Below, one piece after another: positions 1 to 9,506 of a stretch of DNA of 38,603 nt (the stretch's first letter is position 1; each line of letters starts with the position of its first letter). A program made the translations under genes and the position numbers. The DNA is taken from the NCBI GenBank assembly GCA_001247695.2, contig LGRX02025925.1, positions 1 to 38,603 on the forward strand, given 5' to 3'. This DNA is from Cymbomonas tetramitiformis. Lineage: Eukaryota; Chlorophyta; Pyramimonadophyceae; Pyramimonadales; Pyramimonadaceae. The notes beneath the pieces are model-generated. The model saw only the letters and a list, made by a program, of their open reading frames with translations, did not search any database and was not told where the DNA came from.

Positions 1-478
1 GCACTAACTCACAATGGCATATTCCCTAAAAGATTCTTTCTGTTAGTGTGCAGTTAGGGCAACGTTATTGCGCAAAGGCTTGCCGTTAGCGTCCCGTTAG
101 CGTCCAGTTGGCGTAAAACCCTAAATGGAAGATTCTCTAATGCCTTTAAAAATTCGACTGCTAATTTTTATTCGCAAAAATTCGAAAGTGAAACCTACCA
201 CATCCACACCAACCTTGCTAGAGGCCCGCTTGGCTACTCACGCTTTGCTGGTGATTGGTTTGGTGTACAAAAAACATGCTAACGACGTACTAACTAAAGC
301 ACATTCCCGTTCAGTTAGCGTAACGTTAGTGCCCTAAGGTCTTCCGTTAGCGTACCAACAATGCAACATTCCCCAAAAGATTCCTTCTGATAAATTCACA
401 CTAACAACGCGACTGTCACATAGTAGGAGGGTGGGGTGGGGTGGGGTGTGCGTGTGGGGCAGAAATGCTATTTGTGCA
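1..478 (+). repeat. 5' subterminal repeat region of element 1
   Basis: This stretch upstream of the first plausible start codon is rich in GTTAGCGT, GTTAGTGTG and CTAACG copies in both orientations (for example near 50, 85, 100, 315 and 350). Subterminal repeats of CACTA elements are known to bind the element's DNA-binding protein. A GGGTGGGGTGGGG run at about 428-445 lies just before the gene. No coding sequence is supported here. Confidence 0.6.
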
Positions 479-822
479 ATGAACAATAAACGTCAAGGTG
501 AACATTTTGCGACTCTTCGTGCACAAGCCTCTCGCCCGGATCCACCTTCGCCCGAGCCCACGCCCCAACGTGCACCCACACCGACTCCCGGCCGGCGTGG
601 GATTCTTCTACAACAAGGAGCGCCGGTGTCCTCACGTGTACCCGACCCACCACTAGCCCGCAGAGCCATTCGTAACCCCGCACCCCACGCACTTGTTTCT
701 CCACCACCACCTCGTCAACCCGTTCCCGAAGGTTTCCGGTTGGGTCAAGAATATGAGGGGGGCACAAAGAAGCTTCGAGTATCCGAGTGGGCGGCAACCA
801 CGGTGGCGACGATATATGACGG
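479..822 (+). CDS. Exon 1 of element 1 gene: basic, proline-rich N-terminus
   Basis: The chosen start is the ATG at 479 (MNNKRQGEHF). The upstream part of the same open frame is low-complexity GGGTG sequence. The exon encodes a Pro/Arg-rich, probably disordered segment and ends at a GTGAGC donor at 823. Exon 2 is open in matching phase from a CAG acceptor ending at 958. No domain is recognised. The intron between carries CGTTAGTGTACACTTAGTG. Confidence 0.5.
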
Positions 823-3800
823 GTGAGCCATGCCTTTATCCCTATACCTGATATGCATGTAATCAAACCAGTTAATTCAACACGGTAGTGCCCTATGTGG
901 TTACGTTAGTGTACACTTAGTGCGGTATTAGATAACTAATGGTACAATAACATGGCAGGAACTGTCCACTAGACACAGCCCGTGCCCTCTGCCACGCACG
1001 TGCTTGTGTGCTGGAGGCGAAGAAGTGGCGGTACGTCGGCATGGTACAGATCTTCACGTGTTGTCACGAAAAAGACGTACCGACCTGCATGACTCCCCGG
1101 GACTTCCATGCTTGCGTAGTAGACATGCAAACAATTCAACGGCGTTACCCATCGTGGTTGCCGATTCCGCCCATTTTGAAGACCGAGCGGGGCAAGATCA
1201 TGTATGGTGGCACCGTGTTCTACATAACAGTACCTGAAGATGGTGTGCAAAGTTGCCTCCTATCTATTGCCAACGAAATGATGAACATCGTCGCCAACCA
1301 GCGCGGGTACGGTTCCTCAAGCACCTTAGTGCGTAGTTAGTGCGTGATTAGCATGCTAATCCTACCATATCAGTAACCTAAAAACGATATATCTGCAGGC
1401 CTGCGGAGGTCATTGTCGACCATGGTGATCTAATGACACCATTGCCGCCTCCCATGGATCTCGCGAGATCCAAAAGCCAGGAGGAGTCGAGTGTCCAGGA
1501 AGATATCGAACTCCTCCTCCTCCTCGACGACGCACGTTGGTCTAGCGAGGTGAGTGAGCCCTCTTCTCTATCTGGAACTTAGTGTATGGTTAGTGTGGTA
1601 TTAGTACACCTTAACCACACATAAATAACGGGCTGGGCACTCAGTGTGTGCAATTTTTCCCGCAGGCAACACACCGTGACCATCGACAGCTGGTTTCCGA
1701 TCAGTGGGAAAGGTATTCCAGATGGTAGTGGGCGCACGAAAACGACGGTGCTGTCGATTCGAGAGTTCTTGCACCATGTGGACACCGTTAGCAATAACGA
1801 CGCGGCAATCTGGAGCCTCCTTCCGGATCTATTGGACTTAGCCGACAAACCCTCGACCATCACCTTTGCCGACCAGCGGTGGGAATTGCTACCTCCAGTG
1901 GGTGTAAACCTGAAAAATATTCGTCGGGACATTTGCAAGTTGGCCCTCGGCCTTGGAGAGGCGAGCCCTGCGGGGTGAGAGGCCCTTTCCCCGAGTCCTA
2001 ATGCGTGGTTAGTGTGGCATTAGAGACTTAACCGCCATCTAACCGCATGCTAACACCGACAGGCCCGACGAGCCCCACCGCGGAACCTCGCCGTCCCCGC
2101 CCCCCGAGCTGGGCATGCCCGTCGACGCGTCGAGTGCGAACTCCATGGACTTCGCGAGCTCCGACCAGCAGCAGCCGCCGGATGACATCCGACCCGCAGT
2201 CGCCACCGTCCCTCGGCCTTGGAGAGGCGAGCCCTGCGGGGTGAGCGGCCCTTTCCCCGAGTCCTAATGCGTGGTTAGTGTGGCATTAGAGGCTTAACCG
2301 CCATCTAACCGCATGCTAACACCGACAGGCCCGACGAGCCCCACTGCGGAACCTCGCCGTCCCCGCCCCCCGAGCTGGGCATGCCCGTCGACGCGTCGAG
2401 TGCAAACTCCATGGAATTCGCGAGCTCCGACCAGCAGCAGCCGCCGGATGACAGCCAACCCGCGGTCGCCACCCTCGGCCTTGGAGAGGCGAGCCCTGCG
2501 GGGTGAGAGGCCCTTTCCCCGAGTCCTAATGCGTGGTTAGTGTGGCATTAGAGGCTTAACCGCCATCTAACCGCATGCTAACACTGACAGGTCAATGCCT
2601 TCCGAGGAGTGTGACGAACGCCTCACATGTCGCGAGAGAGAATGGCAGATTCGCGACGAAGCACATGCCATGGAAACTCGGAAAGGACAAGGCAGGAGAG
2701 ATGGCATGGTATTATGTGACTGTGGGATGTGCTATGGCGTAACCGCAAATTGGGTCAATCGAACCACCCGATGGCGACACCGAAAACAATTCACAAAGGT
2801 TGCGCCCGGGGAGCGGTATTGGGATGCGGTACCAATCTCTCTACCTGATGGTCGCCCAGCCGTGGAATCAGACGACGACGCGGAACTCGTGGAAGACCGG
2901 GGACTTGGTCAAGCCAGGTGTGCATATGATTTTGCCGCTAGCTGCTTTGAGTCTAGTTAGTGTGCTGTTAGGCTATATATAGCAATCAAACAGTACCTTA
3001 TGTATGCAGCTCCGTGAACGTTGCACACGAAGATCATGTGACGGCGCGAAGACGTGACCAGGAGGCCGGCGACGCCTCAGATGCGTTAGATCTCGACGAT
3101 GAAGACCGGTCATACTCGATGTACATTTCGGGTTGGGATTCGGACTCGGGATTCTCCTACGAGTCATGTGGAAGTAAGGGCGAAGAGTCGGTAGGCACTT
3201 GCCCCGATTTGTTCTCCGACAATGACGCCGGATCCATGATGGAAGACATCGAGGACTGGTGGAATGCAGACGATCCAGCCAAGCAAGACGTACATGCGGC
3301 CACAAAGAGCCTCATTGACACAATGATGTCTTTAAGTGCAGCAATGGTGAGCTCTCAAAACGCGTTAGGACATGTTTTAGACACCCTTAACCTGTTAAAG
3401 ATAAACTATGTGTGTTCACATACATTATCAAACATAGGTCCACATTCTCAAAGTTCTTCGATGGAATGCATGGGCGTTCTACACAGGCGCCCGCGGAAGA
3501 CCACGACGCAGTCCCACCCCCCGTCAACACGTTGGACCACCTTGTCGATTTGCTTGAATGGAATAGTGAGGGCAAGATGTCGCAAGACTCTCTCACCAAG
3601 CTCTTCTCCATTATGAACAAGCACTTTGGGGAGCTACTCCATAGCTTTCCAAGTAGCTTCCAAGCTGCATGGAAGAACTTCGAAGCCTTCGACGCCCCCC
3701 CCCAACAGAGTGGACTTGTGTGTGAATGGGTGTGTATTCTTCGAGGGGCCGCATGCCAACGATGCCGTGTGCCCAAAGTGTAAGGAGGCCCGGTGGGAGG

Positions 3801-6800
3801 CGTATGGCGAGACGGGAGAGGTGGACGAGGGCAAGGGTCGGCGAGCGCGATCACAATTCTTTTGGTGGTCTATCGCAGATATACTCCAACGTGTGTACGC
3901 CAACCCACAAACGGCGGAGTTGATGCGCGCTCATTCGCGGCATACACCACCAGAAGACGGGTCATTCCACACCATCTGGGGTAAGCAACATGCCTTTAAT
4001 ATGTCGTTAGTATGTTGTTAACGTGTGTGTTGTGTGGTATGCACAGACTAAGCGTGTACTAACCGACGTGGATGCATATGTTTTGTCGATTGCGTTAGGA
4101 TGTCTCGTTAGTATGTTGTTAGAAAATAAATGATGTGTACTATGTACACTAAACGCGCCCTACTGATGTGTATTCCTGCGTGTTTTCGATTGTGCTCAGA
4201 CGCGGAGGAATGGCAAGATCGCAAAAACGTGCGACACAAGGACTTTTTCGAGGAGGCCAGGAACATACTACTCATATTCAGCGCCGATGGGGCGGCGGTG
4301 TGGCAAAACAAGGCAGGGGTATTTATTCCGATGTACTTCCAAATCTTGAACCTACCCCCCGAAATCCGCACCAAGTACGAGTACATGGAGCTCTATGGGC
4401 TGATCGCCGGTCAACACCCAGCCAACTGTCAGTTACTTTATGGTAAAATGGTGGACGAACTGATCACCTTGTGGGATGAAGGCTTCATGTGTTGGGATTC
4501 CTACGAGGACGAGCACGTGCGATTGAGGGCCATGCTCTATGCTATACTCATGGACTACAAAGGAGCGGTGGAAGCGGCCAGCGTCATGGACGTCGATGCG
4601 TATGCGGGATGCATGAAGTGCAAAATTTGGGGGACTCATTCAACAGCTATGAGAAAGATGTTGTATTTGTTCAGCAAGCAGACACCGCCAGGTAAGAACG
4701 AACGAATGCCCTGTAATAATAGGAGTATATAACACTAAGTTAACCCTATGCGTGTGTAAAGCATGTATTAACGCCAGTTTGGGTTCATGTTTGCATATTC
4801 AGTAATCTTATGTTTCTTTCACAGGTCCACCTGAGTTGCGCAAGGACGAGGAGTACAAGAGGCAGGCTCGAACCCACGAAAATCTTCGAGATAGTGGAGA
4901 CCCGGATCTATCAGGAGACCACTTGCAAGAGAGCATGCGACGGACTGGTGTCAAGTTTTTGAGCGAGTTCGCGCGATTGGGGTACTTCAATATCGTGCGG
5001 GACTTTTTGCTAGATGGCATGCATGATATCATGAACCTCGTCAACCGAATTGCTACTAGCTTGCTCGGTCTTGACTTCACGGATGCAATGCGTCAGCACG
5101 CGAAAGACGACGGTGCCCACCCCACGTGGCACGCGACGACTAAAGTGAAGAATGCAAAAGGTATGCGATTTTGTACTTAGAGTGTATTTAGGAGGGACGT
5201 ATCGCGTTAAGACCATACTAAGAACACTTTAAATTACAAGAGGGGATGAACTGCTCTGCAGGTGAGATGGTGGAGATGTACAAGATGACGCACGGTCCTT
5301 TCGCGATCCCGCCACGCCCAAACAAGGCGTCAGCGACCTTGCGTTCGCTGCAGACCGCTCGTAAATGGATGGGCGTTATGAGGCCGACGAAAAGTTGGGG
5401 ACAAGGGCACAAACGAGTGTTACGAACCACCGGCGACAAGAAAGCCGCCAAGCACATTCGGGCCCATGATGCCTTGAAGCTCATACGAAACTCAACAATG
5501 TCGACACTCAGCGCTTGGCCACGGGATGATGGACATCCAAGAAATGACTTGGCAAAGCTGGTGGGCAGGATGACCTTGATCGTGCGCGAGCTCACGACCG
5601 AACAAGTGAAACCTGAGGTAAACAATAACATTAGTCTATTAGTGTGTGTTTAGTACACAATTGACAAGTTAAGTACGTACTAAAGAACCGATTTGTGTTT
5701 GTAGCAGGACATGGAGCTGCTGGCAAACGAAATTAGGCTGTTTTTTCAAGACTTGGAGTCCAGCGGTGCGGCGTGTGCGTGGTCTGTGATCAACACTCAC
5801 ATGTTTTCTCACATGGTCGAGCAACTTCAAAGGTATGACCCAATGCGGGAGATATGGATGTACGCCTTCGAGTCCTTTAATGGTTTCCTCAAAAGGATCG
5901 CGAAGAACAACGCCTTCCCCGTGCAAAACATCATGTTCAACGTGAAGCGGTCAAAGGTTTTGCGTGTTGTGCGCGGGCTGATGCTCCACTTGAAGCGGGC
6001 GGGCAACACTCCGCGACCGGTGGCTCCGATTACGATGGGGCGTCGTCCGGGTATTCGCGTCGATGTTTCGTCCGAGGGAAAACGTGTTGTCCTAAAAGAC
6101 GACGACATCAAGGACTTGAGGGTTTGGATGCAGACTGCAATTCCTGCTTATGCGGTGCTCAGGGAGAAATGGGAAAGATATGTGAATGAGGCGCGCAGGT
6201 GCGTGGAGTAGACACGCCCACACAGTACGTGCTTATTGATTTAGTATACAAAATGCATAAAGGGTGTCTTAGGGTACCCTTTAGAGCACTAACAACGTTA
6301 TTTCTTGTGGATGCACAGCTGGAACCGCAAGGTTCGAAGTATTCCCAAGACACGCCGAGGTAAATACGCGCAGGCTTTAGGAAAACCCGAACACATTGAC
6401 GAGCCATTTTTTGGAGCGTACACAGATCCCACAGTATGGCTGGGTCGAAAGTTCACGGAGTACGAGTCGTTGCTCATGGTCGGGCCGAACCCGGTTTGCC
6501 GAAGCTTTTCCTACGTGACCATCGGTGATGGCTTTTATCGCACTGCTGGGAGTGATCGCAACAAGAGCACCTTACATAGTTATTTCCGGACTTTCTTCAT
6601 TAATGTGCAGTTGGATAAAGATGGAAGGGTGATCCTGAACAAGAAGGGTTTGCCTAAAACCAAGGAAGTTGACAGGTGCGTCCTCCCAAATCGGAATAGT
6701 ATGCGGTTAGTGTAGTATAAACCATACCATTTAATGTACCACGTTCGACCTATCTACAGGCATGAAACATGCTGCTGGCTGGGAGTGATCGCGATAATAT

Positions 6801-7327
6801 CAACATATATATACAGCTACTTTCGGGCTTTCTTCGTGAACGAATGTGTGGGTGAAGGTGGAAAGGTGATCCTGAAACAAAAATGGTGTGACGAAGCCAC
6901 CGGGTATGTGAGTGCTTACCGAATAAAGATAGTTAGTCCGCGGATAGCGCATAAAGTTCTGTACTTAATGCACTATGTCCCAACTAATTGCGTATCAAAT
7001 ATGGTGGCGGTATGCAGGCACGGCCGCATTACAAACATTCTGCGGGTGGAGATCGCGGGACGGCTGTACATCTTATTGAGAGTCAACTGGCTGGCAAAGC
7101 CAACCGAACAACAAATCAAGGCCTACCGTCAGAGGAACTCGATTCTCGGGCCGGACGATGTGACTAAGACGGTGTACACCTTCAACCCGCACCGTGACCC
7201 AGCGGCTTTCGAGAAGAAAACCGAGCCTTTCATCTTAGCCAACAAAGTTGAACAGCAGGTCGTCGTTATACCACATCCGTGCATGGAGACCGCGGTCATT
7301 CTTTACCCCACGGCTGACTTTTTTTGA
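479..7327 (+). CDS. Tnp2-type transposase gene, about 15 exons (spliced)
   Basis: Proposed exons: 479-822, 959-1306, 1399-1549, 1666-1974, 2063-2240 (broken duplicate), 2329-2502, 2591-2917, 3010-3346, ~3454-3980, 4200-4691, 4825-5160, 5262-5617, 5708-6198, 6319-6675, optional 6760-6903, and 7018-7327, ending in TGA. Introns run GTGAG/GTAAG..CAG. Reading phase is kept at junctions 1/2, 2/3, 4/6, 6/7, 7/8, 9/10, 10/11, 11/12, 12/13, 13/14 and 14/15. Junction 3/4 does not keep frame in my model, and junction 8/9 does so only with a poor acceptor. A run of ten C near 3698 shifts frame inside exon 9. The family catalyses cut-and-paste transposition in the nucleus. The first eight exons resemble nothing I know; from exon 9 onward the Tnp2 core is recognisable. 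A separate upstream gene (TnpA-like) for exons 1-8 is possible. Confidence 0.7.
959..1306 (+). CDS. Exon 2 of element 1 gene
   Basis: The open frame passes through EAKKWRYVGM and ERGKIMYGG and ends at a GTACGG donor at 1307. Phase agrees with exon 1 (phase 2) and with exon 3, which starts after CTGCAG at 1398. The residues look like folded protein rather than low-complexity sequence, but I do not recognise the domain. The following intron carries TTAGTGCGTAGTTAGTGCG. Confidence 0.5.
1399..1549 (+). CDS. Exon 3 of element 1 gene: acidic linker
   Basis: A short open stretch between a CAG acceptor (1396-1398) and a GTGAGT donor at 1550. It encodes a Pro/Met-rich then acidic segment with a Leu run (QEDIELLLLLDD). 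Phase matches exon 2. The junction to exon 4 is off by one frame in the simplest splice model, so either the donor differs or the copy is damaged. The intron carries CTTAGTGTATGGTTAGTGTG. Confidence 0.42.
1666..1974 (+). CDS. Exon 4 of element 1 gene
   Basis: Open from a CCCGCAG acceptor to the GTGAG donor at 1975. It encodes HTVTIDSWFPISGKG and a C-terminal NIRRDICKLALGL. The last about 30 bases are the start of the 266-bp unit that is tandemly repeated downstream. No domain is recognised. Confidence 0.5.
1944..2590 (+). repeat. Tandem exon-intron repeat, about 266-bp unit, intron in three copies
   Basis: The segment from CCTCGGCCTTGGAGAGGCG through donor, intron, acceptor and the next exon recurs at about 1944, 2210 and 2474. 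Three nearly identical introns (1975-2062, 2241-2328, 2503-2590) and two copies of a small exon (2063-2240 and 2329-2502) result. The second exon copy is 174 nt, a multiple of three, and keeps phase 2 to exon 7. The first is 178 nt because of four extra bases near 2208 and breaks frame if included. Splicing exon 4 directly to 2329 keeps the frame. Confidence 0.8.
2591..2917 (+). CDS. Exon 7 of element 1 gene, with Cys/His cluster
   Basis: Opens after ACTGACAG and encodes SMPSEECDERLTCRERE and then VLCDCGMCYG, a Cys cluster that could bind zinc, followed by a basic WRHRKQF stretch and an acidic tail. It ends at the GTGTGC donor at 2918 in phase 2, matching exon 8. A zinc-knuckle-like DNA-binding role is an inference only. 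Confidence 0.5.
3010..3346 (+). CDS. Exon 8 of element 1 gene: strongly acidic segment
   Basis: Opens after TATGCAG and is Asp/Glu/Ser-rich (DLDDEDRSYSM, MMEDIEDWW), ending at the GTGAGC donor at 3347. Acidic regions just before the Cys-rich start of the transposase are common in this family. Phase to exon 7 is correct. Phase to exon 9 is correct only if the acceptor is the AG at 3452-3453. Confidence 0.5.
3454..3980 (+). CDS. Exon 9: Tnp2 N-terminal Cys motif region (frameshifted)
   Basis: The first half is open in one frame (KFFDGMHGR .. NFEAFDAPP) and the second half in the next (DLCVNGCVFFEG .. VCPKCKEARWEA). The change falls at a run of ten C near 3698-3707. The CxxxC..CxxC arrangement followed by an Arg is the usual opening of the Tnp2 transposase region (Pfam Transposase_21 type). 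It is followed by ADILQRVYANPQ and RAHSRHTPPEDG, which match the family's LQRLF and W-R-H region. It ends in phase 1 at GTAAGC (3981). The frame change is most simply an indel in the C run, real or from sequencing. Confidence 0.72.
4200..4691 (+). CDS. Exon 10: transposase catalytic core, first Asp region
   Basis: Starts with the two bases that complete an Asp codon split with exon 9. Encodes LLIFSADGAAVWQNKAG followed by QILNLPPEIRTKYEYM, the pattern of the Tnp2 core in which the D of SADG is the probable first catalytic Asp. Further on are LIAGQHPANCQ and a Cys-rich YAGCMKCKIWG, which fits the family's later zinc-like insertion. The exon ends in phase 1 at GTAAGA (4692). Confidence 0.8.
4825..5160 (+). 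CDS. Exon 11: transposase core with D-x-M-H motif
   Basis: Opens after TTTCTTTCACAG and completes a Gly codon. Encodes VKFLSEFARLGYFNIV, then FLLDGMHDIMN, the conserved D-x-MH segment of Tnp2 transposases (typically DxMH followed by a helix). It ends in phase 1 at GTATGC (5161), which joins in frame to exon 12. Confidence 0.8.
5262..5617 (+). CDS. Exon 12: transposase C-terminal region
   Basis: Open from CTCTGCAG to GTAAAC at 5618, phase 0 at its end. Encodes GEMVEMYKMTHG and a helical C-terminal part (AHDALKLIRNSTMSTL, MTLIVRELTTEQV). It aligns by eye with the first preserved exon of element 2 (AHHGVVAITSGLMSIV .. TTVVREIVSRA), including the intron position and phase at its end. Confidence 0.75.
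5708..6198 (+). CDS. Exon 13: DUF4218-like domain
   Basis: Encodes FSHMVEQLQRYDPMREIWMY followed by AFESFNGFLKRIAKNNAFPV. This is the W-M-Y-x-F-E-x-x-x-x-x-L-K pattern of the DUF4218 domain found C-terminal to plant and fungal CACTA transposases. It ends in phase 2 at GTGCGTGG. The homologous exon in element 2 has an additional intron in this stretch. Confidence 0.78.
6319..6675 (+). CDS. Exon 14 of element 1 transposase
   Basis: Opens after GATGCACAG and encodes RKFTEYESLLMVGPN, FSYVTIGDGFYRT and HSYFRTFFINVQL. These align by eye with an exon of element 2 (EMSYALAPPRRWTEYAYVK, HRYFKSVFKVWNVQ). It ends in phase 2 at GTGCGTCC. Splicing directly to 7018 gives a continuous frame into the DUF4216-like exon. 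Confidence 0.72.
6760..6903 (+). CDS. Duplicated cassette exon copying part of exon 14
   Basis: A 144-nt stretch flanked by CTACAG and GTATGTG. Its later part (YSYFRAFFVNECVGEGGKVI) is a diverged copy of exon 14 (HSYFRTFFINVQLDKDGRVI). An exon-14 relic GSDRD is visible in another frame at its start. It begins and ends in phase 2, so including it does not change the frame. It is either an alternatively spliced cassette or a decaying partial exon duplication. Confidence 0.5.
7018..7327 (+). CDS. Last exon: DUF4216-like C-terminal domain
   Basis: Opens after GTATGCAG and completes an Arg codon. Encodes HGRITNILRVEIAGRLYILL, RVNWLAKP and later FILANKVEQQVVVIPHP. This matches the DUF4216 pattern (G-x-I-x-x-I-L, then a K/R-x-x-W, then F-I-L-A-x-Q-V-x-Q-V-x-Y). 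It ends with TGA at 7325-7327. The corresponding exon in element 2 ends similarly (INNQVVVAPIPW). Confidence 0.78.
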
Positions 7328-8440
7328 ATGCCTAAAGCCATCACTTGACTCTAACGACAACTAGGATGACAACGAGGACTGAACTGATGTTTCGATCGAC
7401 GGGATTCTAGGCCGTGGACGGTCCCTCGGCATATTGCGTTGTGTGATTTCGTGGAACGCACAGTATGTGCAGTGGTTGCGTACTTTACGCGCATATACCG
7501 CTGTAGTACACGTTTAACATGTTGATTAATATATGGTTAACACATTAACGTGTGATTATTATAGTGTACTAACGAGCATACTAACGACATGCTAACGTAG
7601 CACATTCCCAAAGCAATTTAGCCCCAATATCAGCTTCTTTAAACAGCGGCATACCCCCTTAACTAATGTCCAGTTCGCCATCCAATCACCTTAGAACATC
7701 ATTGAAGTGCATTTGGACCCCATCCATGATCCACTGCGCACCACGCCACGAGTCCACCCACTCCCACACTTAAGGAGACTGGGAGTTAGTATACCGTTAA
7801 CATACTAACGTGCAATTGTCAAAGTGTACTAACGAGCATACTGACTGGGAGTTAGTATACCGTTAACATACTAACGACATGCTAACGTAGCACATTCCCA
7901 AAGCAATTTAGCCCCAATATCAGCTTCTTCAAACAGCGTCATACTTCCTTAACCAGTGCCCAGTTCGCCATCCAATCACCTTCGAACATCTTTGAAGTGC
8001 ATTTGGACCCCATCCATGACCCACTACGCACCACACCACGAGTCCACCAACTCCCACACTTAAGGAGACTGGGAGTTAGTATGCCGTTTACATACTAACG
8101 TGTAATTGTCATAGTGTACTAACAACGTGCTAACGACATGCTAACGTAGCACATTCCCAAAGCAATTTAGCCCCAATACCAGCTTCTTCAAATCGGGTCA
8201 TACTTCCTTAACCAGTGCCCATTTCACCATCCAATCACCTTAGAACATCATTGAAGTGAATCTGGACCCCATCCATGACCCACTATGCACCACACCACGA
8301 GTCCACCAACTCCCACATTCTAGCATACTACCTCACATTGTGTACTCACGCATCGCGTTAGTATGCTGTTAGTACGCTTCCTAAAAGTACGCGGCGTTAG
8401 TATGCCGTTAAGGCACGATAACACACCGTTAGTGCACATA
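7328..8440 (+). repeat. 3' flank of element 1: three tandem subterminal repeats
   Basis: Beyond the stop codon there is no gene. Units starting CTAACGACATGCTAACGTAG recur at about 7581, 7871 and 8130 (periods near 290 and 259). Each contains CACATTCCCAAAGCAATTTA, a conserved body, and a motif block GTTAGTATACCGTTAACATA. The last 110 bases are dense GTTAGTATG/CTAACG motifs. This fits the 3' subterminal region of a CACTA element. Confidence 0.72.
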
Positions 8441-8441
8441 C

Positions 8442-8959
8442 TAACGTTTTCTAAAATGGTAGGGATTCTTTTTTGAACTTGATGGTCGGTACATGCTAGC
8501 TTCCGGGAGAGCGTGTAAGTATAATTCCTCATTCATTTCCTGTCTTAGGTCAGCAAGTGGAAAAAGTTTCGATGGCTGTGTTTTGATGTATGTGGTACCT
8601 TTTCCACGGTTTAGTAGTTTGGGCTTTTCTGAGATTTCTTCAGCAATGATTTTCCTTAGTTCGACATCCTGGGTTGTTCTAAGACTATACAAACTATTAT
8701 TATGTCCTGAGCATTCAAGTTGGATGTGTTCGAAGGTGCATTTTGTATTCTGTTGGCAGTAGGGGCAGTTTTGAGTTTCGATTTTCCCCAGTTTAAATAA
8801 ACGTGCTGGAGAGGCTTGGGGACCCAGGAGTTCTCTGCTTCTAGAAGCAGTGAAAGCTTTAGGTGTTATTTTGGAAATGTCTTTAGTGGGGGTGGTGTTA
8901 TTCTCGTTGAGCATCCTCAAGTACTTCCCTTGAGACTGTAGGGTTCTCCAATTATGATA
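8442..8959 (-). pseudogene. Retrotransposon polyprotein C-terminus with zinc knuckle
   Basis: The open frame resumes exactly at the edge of the TA-flanked element and continues to a TAG near 8442. It contains NCPYCQQNTKCTFEHIQLEC, a C-x2-C-x8-H-x4-C zinc-knuckle motif of the zf-RVT type found at the C-terminus of many plant and fungal LINE polyproteins. The last few residues may already lie in element 1 sequence. Confidence 0.75.
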
Positions 8960-9504
8960 CAGTAATCACCCACTGTAAGAAAACACAGAAATCCGTGGTC
9001 ACGCGCCTTTTCTCATCGAGTTGTACCCGCCGTGTCGGGCGTCATAAGAGAACGCTATGGATAGTGGACCGCGATCTCGTGAGCCAGCCAGCGAATTCCA
9101 TAACCATCCACGTGGACACCTTCCTAGCCAGCCCGTTCTCTTAAGGTGTTCATTTTCCGAGAAAATGGACCCTGAGAGTCCGTGCGCCTTAAAGAATTAA
9201 AGCAAGATTTTGATGACGATATTATATCTGAAACAGACGATCAGGAACCTTAACCTTTAAGACAAGTTTTGTGCAAAAAATCATGAAAACCCATCAAATA
9301 TACCATATTTGTCAATTTCCCGGCAAAGTTTTCTTAGTTTAAGAAATGCCTCTCCAGCTAGGCAGCCAGCGGTCATTTTCCTTATTTCAGGCCATCTCAT
9401 AAGTCGGAAAATCCAGTCAGCTTTTCTCATCGAGTTGGGTACCCCCCCCCGAAACGCTGGCTATTTCCTTAACGTCGAGTTTCCTTAAATGTGAGTGATT
9501 ACTG
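8960..9504. mobile_element. TA-flanked inverted-repeat element M1 (545 bp)
   Basis: The ends are CAGTAATCACCCACTGTAAG and the inverse CTTAAATGTGAGTGATTACTG. Each is flanked by TA (8958-8959 and 9505-9506), the target duplication expected for Tc1/mariner/pogo-type elements. It interrupts the retrotransposon between RNase H and the zinc knuckle; removing the element plus one TA restores the frame across the site. Subterminal parts contain CCAGCCAGC repeats, a poly-C run and CGCTGGCT, shared with M2 and M3. It is non-autonomous, with a small coding relic at 9165-9253. Confidence 0.85.
9165..9253 (+). pseudogene. Relic N-terminus of the M-family ORF in M1
   Basis: Starts MDPESP from an ATG preceded by TTCCGAGAAA. 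After a one-base frame change it reads LKELKQDFDDDIISETDDQE and then TAA. The M3 element has the same context and a similar peptide (LRELHTDMKDGIISQSD). The shared peptide suggests both derive from one autonomous parent whose protein began this way. Confidence 0.5.
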
Positions 9505-9506
9505 TA

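Larger units (their letters stand above)
1..8440 (+). mobile_element. CACTA-like DNA transposon, element 1
   Basis: The element holds a multi-exon Tnp2-type transposase gene flanked on both sides by dense short repeats of the GTTAGTGTG / CTAACG type. A CACTAAC string lies at position 2 and a GTTAGTG string near 8431, which is what the ends of a CACTA element should look like. The target duplication cannot be tested because only one base precedes the left string. The gene carries a homopolymer frameshift and a broken duplicated exon, so this copy is probably not fully functional. The right end directly abuts the 3' end of the retrotransposon. The true left end may lie outside the window. Confidence 0.72.

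Noticed and set aside
468..866. Minus-strand ORF opposite exon 1 of element 1
   Set aside because: Shadow of the GC-rich, proline-coding exon on the + strand; no start context or domain.
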